A stretch of 64,000 bases of DNA from Styela clava. Taxonomy: Eukaryota > Chordata > Ascidiacea > Stolidobranchia > Styelidae. Position numbers and translations under genes: made by a program. The stretch spans positions 17,236,001-17,300,000 of the forward strand of contig NC_135251.1 of assembly GCF_964204865.1 (NCBI RefSeq). The letters run 5' to 3'. This document shows positions 11,652-21,496 of this stretch, one piece after another. The notes beneath the pieces were generated by a model. That model saw only the letters and a program-made list of their open reading frames with translations, was not told the origin of the DNA and did no database searches. Within the stretch, counting starts at the first letter, position 1. Every line of letters starts with the position of its first letter.

Positions 11652-14600
11652 TTAATTTTGTGAAATATATCGTCTGTAAGAATCAGATTCCATCAACCGA
11701 AATATATGATCTTGAGCTTCCTGGAACATTTCTGAGGTTGGATTCTGCAGCTTTTCTGTTATCATTGAACGTATTTTTGATGTAATATTAACCTGAAAAT
11801 ATAAAAGATTATCCATTAGGCATTGACGTATTTGAATAATTTGGAGCCGGAAGGTTTTTTTTAGACTGAATCAGAACAAACCAACCAACAACCAAATCAT
11901 ATGGGTGGCAATGTTTTCATTGAAAATGGAGGGACCTGAGCCCTGGCAAAGACCAATGAATGACTCGCTCCAGCAGCAGTAGATAAAATTTCAAGGATAT
12001 GATGGATGTTTCGCCTATATATATGGCCGTTCACTCAAAAATCAAAAAAAAAATAGTGCTGATAAAGACTGAATGTCAAATCATACCTCACACTCTGCAT
12101 CAGAGTGGATATATTTTTTGTAGATCGCAGACGCAAGTTTACGTTGTTTTGTTGTCTTCTTATTTTTGTAACTTTCACATTCAGTCCAAAAATCAAGATT
12201 TTCCTCACTGTGCTCTATTGCAAGAAATGCGCGAAAGGAAGCACATTTACCTTCAAAAAATAAAAAATATACATTAATATATATATATGTATTTTCAAAA
12301 CAATGAGAGAGAAAGGTAATAAACCTAACCGCCGAAGAATACTGGCAAATGATAAAATGTAGATTATGTGAAAACAGTTTTAAAACAGAATATTACATTA
12401 ATTCGTATCTGATTATAACCAGGATTAATCTAGGTTTAATTTAAAATCGATTCACGGGAATATTCTACAAACCTTTATCTTTCAAAATAGCTAGCAGTCC
12501 ATTCGCTGACGAAGAATTGGAGGAACAAGACGATACGTTAATAATATTACTTTCCAGTGCTGTGTAGCCTTTCTTCTCCTCGTTCTTATGTTTTCTTGAC
12601 TTGACACGACTAAATTAATGTTGAAAAAATATATTTGAAAAACATTAGAATATATGAGGTAAGAAATGTATCAGCACAAGTGACACAAATAGTTTACACT
12701 TATACAAGTTAAACTTTTTTTCATTTTCAACTTCAATCATTAACATAAAAATAAACTAGCAGCAGCACAGAAGCTACAAGATTTGTGTATGATTTCATAT
12801 GTCAGTTATAAGAAAAGCAAAGAATCTTTTCACTTCAGTAAATGCCCATGTACTGTTCCTAGCAAAAGTGTGTATGCTTCATTTAACTTATCTAGGCTAT
12901 TGCATTTGATCAATACAGGGCACAGGGTTACTAATTCAACAAACCGACTTATGGAACCCTGTACTACAAACATCCAAATATTTCGATTCAAAGTAAGATA
13001 TATTTATGTTTGTCACGGTAAGAGTCAAATAAGGTAAGAAAAAAGACTTTTGTTACTTACAATATCTTTTTAATCTTTTCTGTTTCGATCCAATCAATTT
13101 TACTCGAAATATTTTTGTTGTTTTGTAGTTCTTCTTTCGTTTTCAAATCTGATTCGGAAGAACATGACCGACTTCTTATTCGTTTTGGATCAACATCGCT
13201 TGATGACGTAACACTAACGATTTCCACGCGATCATTGTCATAATTTTGCGACCTCGAGCTATTTATTTCAGATGACACGATATCACTCGGTGCCCCAAGT
13301 TCGAATTTTTGAGGAAAATCTGAAAATGAAAAAATTAAATAATGCAAACTTCCTCACATCGACCCAAGGTGAACGCATGCTTGAATCTACTTACCAATGA
13401 AATCAGGATAATATAAGGTGAACTTCTCATTCCCAGCCTGTAACAAAGAAATTATAATGTTTATATATTATATTTTTTTAATTTATTGGTTCAGTTTGTT
13501 TAAACGTATAGATTCGTCGGAATATTTATAAGATTGCCTTTGCATTGTGCTGTGACGCCGCTTCAATAATAAAAAAATCGAATATCGGAACAATTAGTTT
13601 ATAAAATCTACATACCGATTTTTGCATACGAAAACTCTCCGACTTATTAAAATATCTTTTGCTGCTTGTGCGTTCATATCCGTTAATGCTTCTTTTTGCA
13701 GATCGTCGAAGAATCGGCGATTCACATCCGGGAACCATTTGTCTCAATTGCGCGAGTTGTTTTTTCCCGTCATGATATGTTCGTCTTCGGACTATTCTCG
13801 CCGACTTTTGCAAATTTGCACCGTATGTAACGGACGCCAAACACAGCGGTGTACCGGGAGTGTTGCTAGGACGACAGGGAATGGAGTTACCAGCATATAA
13901 CGGGGGCTTGCAAATTTGAAATGTCTGTTCCTGCTCTTCAGTCAAAAACACATCATCATTATCTTCATCTTCAAATTGTATTGGTTTGATTTGGTGCTTC
14001 ATATCATGTTGTGGTCTGAATGGCGTTTGCTGGTCTATATCATTTTCTATATATCTATACTTTTGTAGTTTTTCTCTCGTTGTAATGAATTGCAAGTTAT
14101 TTTGCGCTGATGTCCTTAGTCGATGTTCGTTCAATTTACGCTTTTTGTGTCGAACACCACCTTTTCTATTAAGTTTACGTTTATATCCGCCTTTTGGTGT
14201 ATTGTTCAATTCTCGGTTGTTTCGATGACTTCTTTGAATTTTCAGCACTACAACACCGGAACAAGATCTATATAGAGGCAAAATACCAGTTGGCAATTTT
14301 GTTCATTGCAAAAATATATAAATAATAACCTAAAAATAACACTTACCTCAGTAAATTTTGAAATTCAAAATTAGTCCGGTTATTAACAATTGACCCATTG
14401 ATTGACAATATTACGTCTCGTTCACGGAGTCCGACGGAATAAGCTTGTGATCCTGAAAATAAAAGGTTTATATACATTTTAATCAAAGTAAACTAGTAAG
14501 AAACGCAAGGCAACAACTCTCTTAGGCTTTAATAAGAAAAGGAGCATTTTGAGTAAAATAGATCAGCTGGTATGTTTTGTATTGATATCGTACGAAAATT

Positions 14601-17600
14601 TACACATCTGACTAAGCTTTAAAAGTCTCATGGTTTTGTGACAAAATTAGTTGCTTGTGCATTAGGATTTTTCGGAAGCGACATCAACTTATTATAAAAC
14701 TCACTCGACTCGGTTAGAACCCCTTACCTTCTGTGACTGATGAAACACATGGTGGCGATTGTGTTTGTGCGCCAAATTGAACATCTCTTACAATGGCATT
14801 AGTCGATAATTGGATCTAAAAATAGAAATATTTTTATTGAATAATGTTATAATATATATTGTCTATCGGCAGAAGAACCGTTCTATGTATCGTACATGAG
14901 TTTGACAGTGTTTGGGGCATAATTAGTGATGAAAGCTTGATGCGTCCGACGTTTCCCAATTTCATGCTTTGAGATTAATAGTAATTGTTCCGAACTAACC
15001 TCCTTATGTTCGATCATTTTTCTGCTCGGCGTGAATCCAGCTTGTGATTTGTCATTTTGTGATGTCTCTGCTGGGAACTGATTATAATTCATTGTCTTTA
15101 CCTTGTTTTCTCCTGATGTCAGAAATGAGAAAGTACATTTATTTATTCATTTTATTCTTATATTATTACGAGTCCCGAGTGAATGAGAGATTTCAAACAA
15201 ATTTGAATCCATGCGTTCCAAGCAAGACTTTTCCGTCGACCTACTTACCAACACATCATTTGCATAAAATATGCGATAAAATTAACATTTTGTATACACT
15301 AAGTTATCATATTTGCATAATAATTATCTTACTGCTGAGGCTTTGATTCGGTTTCACAGCAAGATGTTTTCGTCGTCCTATGTTCTCACCGAGCAAGTAA
15401 TATGAACCTTGAATTATCTGTGAAATAATGTTGAATTAATTGGAATGACTGACATGACACTGACATTTTAAGCAGAAACGACGTATTACCGTTGCTTGAG
15501 ATCAAAACAATAACGATTTGGAATATGTGGTTGTTCGTTTAAAATCGAGAATAACAGTTCAATTTTTGAATATTATTACGTTAATAATAAAAATGATGCA
15601 AGTTACCTCATTATTCGTCATAAACTTCCGAAGTCCAAAGCTTGTGCATCCTTTAAAATTCACCGGAGTCATAGCCTGTGACCAGACTTCAATCAGCAAT
15701 CTTCTATTCAATGCCATCCGAGACAAGTTACTAGAATTTTAATTTTTTCATGTAAATTTTTAATTTAAAACCTAAACTATTAGATCAAGATATTCTTTTT
15801 TTTTCAGCAAAAGGTTCGGCCATTCCGTGTATGTCAAAACTTGACAAATTATAATCGTAATGGTATTATCAGTACTTACAAAGAGACCGTCTCGTGGAGA
15901 ATGGTTTCTTTTGCTGCCATGTGCACCTTCATGATATGTTCAGCATGTGTTTCGCTCTTTTCCGAAATTAGGGAAATCTAAAAATAATATGCGATTACTT
16001 TCACATGTTACCTGAAATTTACGACGAAAATCTACCAGTAAATTTTTGTTGAGCAATTTTAAAATAACAAAGTCCAGATCCTGATTCTAGCATTCATATT
16101 ATCAAATTATCCATTTACATAATATATCTTATTGTCGCGATACAAATGAACATACCAGCATACGTCACTTGATTAGTACAGGTAAGGACGTAATTAAGTT
16201 TGGACTTACCTTTATGTAAATGCTGGATCCTATTGAAGACAAAATGTTTCTAATTCCCAACAGAGTGACAGTCAACTTCTTGGCCGTTCCACATGCCACC
16301 AATTTGATTTGACCTTGATAAATATCAGGTATTATTCCATGATTGAATTTTTGTTTTAGACGGTTAGAAAAAACATGACAAAATAGATTTCGATACATAA
16401 TTCCGAAAGCATCAAATCATGGAAAAAAAATTAGGCATCGCTTAAAAATTGAACATTATTCAATATACTACAAATCATCACTTACCTCGCATTGTTAGGC
16501 GCCAATAACAACAACGTTCCTCCTCACAAATTGCTTAGATAAAATCAGTAAGAAATAATTAAATATAAAACTGCAATGACAACGCATATGTTTAAACATA
16601 CGTCGACAATATTACGAATTAAGTGAAGGTTTGTCTCTGGCACGCTAAATCATATATATCTTTCGCTGATCTGTCTCCTGGATTCGTTTGCTAATACTAT
16701 TTGCACGGAAGCCTGACCTAGGTATCAAATGTCACCTTTCTACTTCGCGATACGTTTCTCCTTGACTAAGCAGTCTAAATAATCGTGAAAAGTAGAACTG
16801 CAAACACTTCGTTGTTTGCGAAGGAAGATGAATCAAGTGACGTCAAAATTTCAAAGCGGATTACACTGCTGGAATCTTTTTGAACCAACTAAATTTTTTG
16901 ATGATTTCTGACATGCTGGGTTTTCTAGTGCTGAAATTTTGTGGCGATGCATGGCGGAAATTGTTTTCTGCTATTCACTGGCAGACTTTCCGTTTTAAGT
17001 TCGGATACATCAAGCCGGGTCAAACAGGATCCACATCTAATAAGCCATATAATACTCGAATATTTTACTTTCACTTAAATTTACATGGTAACCCATTGTC
17101 AAACTAAATCCGAGTTTATTATTTTCACTGCAGCCGCCGTAATATTCCACAATATTATATATATATATTCAATACTTTCTCGATTCGCACTCAATAACTC
17201 TGGTCTAGGTTTAACCTGCCGGCACCCACATTTCAATGAATGAGATACTGTTGAAATCTTCAACTGTCGAAATTGAGAGTACTCAGAGATGTCAGACAGT
17301 GAAAACTGTCTGTGACCCAAATCACGTCAGCGAAAAAAAAGAAGCAACATCTGCCTCAGTTTATTCATATCAAGAGACAATAGCCAACACAACGGGTTGC
17401 CTGAGTGGCAAGGCGGTCATTATACCGTGAAATGAAAACTTCCCAGCAAGGCAGGTGTGCCAAGTTTTTTACCTTTATGTATAATTATGTGTTATCATAC
17501 GCTGATTACTTGCAGTTTTACTTTTATAATGCCAGATTAGCGCACACGTTAAGTTTCACTATCACGAAAAGTCAAATCCTTAATGAACGGGATAACTATT

Positions 17601-19529
17601 TAATAATCGCTAATGATGATTGGCAGAAGTCTGCTTACGTAGAATCAGACTGTCATAATAAATAAAACAATAATTAATACACTATATGTCGAGCAACAAA
17701 ACGAATGATTACGGTATTTACGGTCTATTGTGACAAGACTTGTCGTACGGTTCCATTACATTTGAACCCACGTACATTTGAACCCATGACAATTGCACCT
17801 GTATGCTATTGCACCTATGGATTTTTTTTTGTTTCACGGATAGTTAAACCCATACTAACCCTAACCCATGGGTTTTAGCACCCGCATATAGATTGAACCC
17901 GTGGATATACGCATGGGTTCAAATGTACGTGGGTTCAAATGTACGGTCACCTTGTCGTACGCAATAGCGAAATTTTCAATCGAAAGCCAAGAAACGAATT
18001 ATGTGACGTAATCATTCCGTAAAGAAGGAGCTTCAGGGTTATTGATATTCAGCGACATACATTGCCAACTTTTCGGTTTTACATTTTTGGTTTACTCTGA
18101 CATCTTGCATTCCATATCCTTAGGACGGACTAATGGGCTCTGCGAGATCTAGCAGAATAAAGACATTCCGATGACGCCGTTTCCGAAAATAAATCATTTT
18201 GGCATGCGTATCAATCGCACCTGTTCTTGTGTTATTTGCTTTGGGGAAATCATATAAGTCGGAGGCGCACGTTGATTTTTTCAGTTGGAGTTTCCGTAAT
18301 TATCGCCAACAATCTTAATTTTTCGCAGTTTCGACAACTATCAACAGGTGAATGTCAATACTATCCAACCCGATAATTATCGCGCTTAGACTCTTGATTA
18401 ATTACATCAGACACATCTTTATCTTATTGAAAGTACTTTTGTTTCTCGCAATGTCAAATGACTAAGCGTTTGGCCTAAATAACTAATCGTGATTTACGGA
18501 CTAATATCAGGTCTCAACATTTTGTAAATTTTTCTTCATCATTTTCTATCATAACCTATTTCTTATTTCTATCTACAGCGAAATTACGGTTACGGACTAT
18601 ACAGTTACGGACTACGGTATTGGCAAGATCTGAAATAACATTCGCCCAACACTACTTTCAACAAACTTGCGGTCGAACAATCCACATTGTAGAAACGTTA
18701 ACGTAAAAGGTTTCGACAATCAACAGCAGTTTTACGACTGATAGTGCGACTTTACAACGCCCGAACTCTAAAGAAATGTTCTCTTGCATGTTGAACGTCG
18801 TTCTAAATTGCCATATTTTCATAAACTACATTGACAGAACGTAATTACCCAGTGTATGACTAATGCAATTAAATACACGTAATGTTTGTTCAAATAATAA
18901 TAGTAATACCTTGATTGGGAAGTTTGTTGCTTATGTTTTTATTACTCTCTACTTTTCTCTTCTTTGGAGTAGGGAATACTGAAGATTCTGAATCCGTACT
19001 GTTTGTGCTTCCGCGCATTCTACGCTTGATCATTTCTTGATTCAATGTACTTCCATAATAGACTTCATTAAAATTTGCATATTCGTCGCCAGATGATTCG
19101 GAGTCATGGTCCGTCATTCTGAAATTTCAAAATGCTATTATGTGTTGTATTCGGCGGTTTAGAATTAAACTTTTCTCTGACAAAATCGTGGTGAAGTAGT
19201 TAGATCTATTGATTTCATTGCTGCCTGTTGGGTGAGCATATTACCGTCATGCTACGGATTGTCTTATCATTAGCTAGTGGGTTGTATACTAAGTGTAAAA
19301 TTGAAACTTCAAAAATTTGAGAAATAAATTATAAATTTCACCTTTGATAAACATCAGCGTAAATCTTTCTTTTCGTAACTTCATCTTCTGAAGAAAGACT
19401 TGATGTTGTGCTCTTTCGAATTTCATCCCAATCAAATGATAACTTTGGGCATATCGTTTTCAAGTCAAACTTGAATGAAATCGGTTTTTTGTTTTGTAAT
19501 ACAGTAAATTCATTCGTTTCGCTCGCCAT
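11652..19529 (-). CDS. RGS3: RGS3-like regulator of G-protein signalling (C2-PDZ-RGS), copy 1
   Basis: Exons: 19342-19529, 18910-19118, 16210-16313, 15880-15977, 15607-15730, 15333-15417, 15000-15112, 14728-14815, 14347-14452, 13616-14267, 13395-13437, 13061-13319, 12473-12609, 12087-12250, 11652-11792. All phases agree, giving 836 residues. Order: acidic and serine-rich N-terminus with a PKKRKV nuclear-import motif; C2 domain (GQIKLVACGTAKK to GSYYLLGENIGRRKHLAV, close to vertebrate RGS3); PDZ domain (EIQLSTNAIV to GVVVLKIQR); a long basic and acidic linker; RGS domain (SFRAFL, SEENLDFW, VNITS, LMESDSYRRYIS). The family speeds GTP hydrolysis by Gi and Gq alpha subunits and so shortens GPCR signals. 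Odd points: the PDZ carboxylate loop is poor (QFGA instead of GFGF), and the protein stops just after the RGS helix, without the usual C-terminal tail. An alternative first exon may lie at 16486-16492 (ATG CGA G), also in phase. Joining the two upstream exons to the C2 exon is inferred from phase. Confidence 0.85.
16486..16492 (-). CDS. alternative first coding exon of the RGS3-like gene, copy 1
   Basis: ATG CGA G is followed by a strong donor GTAAGT (16485 down) and joins in phase to the C2 exon at 16313, giving MRGQIKLV. It would yield an RGS3-like form lacking the 132-residue acidic N-terminus and its nuclear signal. A third possible start is the ATG at 16398, if that intron is retained. 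The same bases recur at 34272-34278 and 52058-52064. Confidence 0.45.
17749..17951. mobile_element. 203-bp MITE, insertion B, copy 1
   Basis: Same family and length as insertion A, in an RGS3-like intron. It is flanked by a perfect 9-bp target duplication TTGTCGTAC (17740-17748 and 17952-17960). The core contains CTAACCCTAACCC, two units of a telomere-type hexamer. Confidence 0.9.
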
Positions 19530-19607
19530 TGTAACATATGTGGTGACATAAATTTTGTGGATCTTGTTTATATAACCGATTATATCTTTCGTGGGAAAAT
19601 TAAAAAA

Positions 19608-19669
19608 CTGATAAGAAATGTGTTATACATCTTATCAGCAATTGAAAGGATTGCTGATCAATCCTTTCA
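19608..19669. promoter_or_regulatory. two adjacent hairpins upstream of RGS3-like start, copy 1
   Basis: CTGATAAGA (19608-19616) pairs with TCTTATCAG (19630-19638). Then TGAAAGGATT (19643-19652) pairs with AATCCTTTCA (19660-19669) across a 7-base loop. They lie 79 to 140 bases upstream of the ATG. The first pair forms two inverted GATA-factor sites (TGATAA). A regulatory role is inferred only from position and motif. Confidence 0.35.
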
Positions 19670-20138
19670 TTTAGTAAAATTAAAAGAAATTCTCGATTGC
19701 TACTCAGATAGTACTTGATAACGATTACCGTATCTTTTAAAAATTTGCACTCAGGTTGAAAATATAGACATAGATATCAAGACAAAATGTAATCAAAGGT
19801 ATGAAATGTTGATCAAATCAAGTAAAAATTTGAGTGTTCCGAAACTTTGTAATTACATTCGCACATATATTTTGTTATATCATGATATACAACTGAAAAG
19901 CCAGAAAAGTTTTCCGGTATAAAAACCTATTTTTCGCGACACAAGAGTACCTAACGTAAGGCAAGATGTAGCAGAGCGACAATGCTGCTAAATATTAGGC
20001 GAAACTTGTTTTTATGCCTGTTCTCTAATTGAACACTCCAAGTAAGTGGTCGAAACCTAGACATTTTGTTTCTGTTGACCTGAGCAATGAGCATCTCATC
20101 AATACACGTGCATTTGATTAAGTGAATATATATATACT
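19670..20138. other. intergenic DNA between RGS3-like and SLC22-like genes, copy 1
   Basis: I see no gene in this stretch. It may hold further promoter sequence for the RGS3-like gene. The remaining gaps 20315-20906 and 21117-21496 also lack supportable genes, apart from an AATAAA on the minus strand at 21351-21356 that could end SLC22-like transcripts. Confidence 0.4.
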
Positions 20139-20314
20139 CAGTGGTGGGATTCAGCCGGTTCGCACCGGTTCTATAGAACCGTCTCGTGGAATTTTATGAG
20201 TACAGCGAACCGGTTAGCATCCCTGAAAAAACATGACTTTTTGTAACAGAAACGGCTGAAAAATATGACTTTTGTGATGGAACCGGCTGACAAAAAATTT
20301 GAATCCAACCACTG
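20139..20314. mobile_element. hAT MITE, 176 bp, copy 1
   Basis: It starts CAGTGGTGGGATTCAGCCGG and ends GAATCCAACCACTG, flanked by a perfect 8-bp target duplication TATATACT (20131-20138 and 20315-20322). The terminus and the internal ACCGGTTC motifs match a hAT-type consensus that recurs in many animal genomes. Confidence 0.9.
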
Positions 20315-20906
20315 TATATACTGTATATATACATGGCATATACTTGGACTATGTTTGCAAAATCGAAGAATATAACAATGCTCATGGCAGCTATTTTTAG
20401 GTATAGAATCACGGCGGTGGTTCGCAACCAATGGGGATTTAGGGGTTGTTAACGGGAAACAAACTCACACACAGTAAACACAATGAAAATCATAATACAT
20501 GACACAGGGAGAAGAAAGCTGCCTATGCTGTCACAACTACACAAGAGTTTGATGAAACGTCCTGATGGTGTGATGTGTCATAATTGCGAAACGGTCGACA
20601 CCAAATGACCACAAAATTCGATCTCCTAGATTGCTTCGAAAATGGCCTGTCTCCTGGCAGAGAGGTGTCACCTTTCCTCGCGATTAATACCAAAGCAAGC
20701 AAAAATTCCGCATACCTAGATCAAAATAACGAGCACAATGGTGATAAAAACAACGAGCACGTGGTGATCAAAACAACGAGCACACGCCACACATCAATGA
20801 AGTATTTCTGGAATGGCCAACCAGTCAGAGACTAAGAGCCGCATTTCGTACTTCATTACCGCGAAGAGCCACATTATAAACAAGAGCACATGAACATCAG
20901 ATATAC

Positions 20907-21116
20907 CTTTATTCATCTCTGCTAGAATGATAGTTTTTTGTGAATGTCACTAACCACGAACTTTCTGTAAGCCACGCCCTTCCACCAGTTGGTTGGCATA
21001 AAAACAGTTGAACATCCGACGCACAGCACGACTGTTTGAGCGTGACTGAATACCGTCGTAATCTTATAGCAACCTGGGCACTTTACATCCATGAAATACG
21101 AGTTTGGTTCTTGTGA
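20907..21116 (-). pseudogene. RPS27: RPS27 retro-pseudogene, copy 1
   Basis: The minus strand reads [16 protein letters not shown], then [16 protein letters not shown], nearly identical to ribosomal protein eS27, with both CxxC pairs of its zinc finger. One extra T in the T run at 21000-21004 shifts the frame right after CSTV. The old frame (CQPTGG) then resumes in another phase and decays. The N-terminal basic stretch is not recognisable. The segment is intronless across a usual exon border and is followed by AATAAAG. This is most likely a processed copy. Confidence 0.8.
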
Positions 21117-21496
21117 CATCTGGTCCCTACCATTAAAGCGCAATTGAGCTGGTCTTCGTCATAAAGATTTGATCATCTTCAACTCAGTTGCAGCCTCATC
21201 TGAGACTAGAGGGAATTTCAGGGGTGTGCTATTGTTTGATTTCTTCCAAGCATTATTCTTTGAAAACAAGTATAGAATAGGCATTGTGGAGATGAGAACG
21301 TTTCTAGCTCGCCCAACAAAAAAAAGGGACAACAATATACTACGCACAATTTTATTGGAATGTGCTTCGGGAGCACATTCTCCAGGTCCCTTGGAAGTTT
21401 TTATATACTGTATATGTAATTAGTTTTTTACTCTTCCTGTTACCAAGTAACCAATATGGGTCAGCATAATAAATCACTAAAGATAATATGTTTCGA

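Noticed and set aside
13622-14228. Plus-strand ORFs opposite the long RGS3-like exon
   Set aside because: They are shadows of the minus-strand coding exon.
17843-17875. Interstitial telomere repeat
   Set aside because: Only two hexamer units, and they belong to the core of the 203-bp MITE.
18346-18600. Plus-strand donor and acceptor pair that could mark a non-coding transcript
   Set aside because: Only splice-like motifs, no coding frame and no promoter; too weak to annotate.
18890-19529. A separate two-exon gene of 138 residues ending at 18890
   Set aside because: The second exon has a donor at 18909 and ends in the phase needed by the RGS3-like C2 exon, so one longer gene is simpler. It remains possible.
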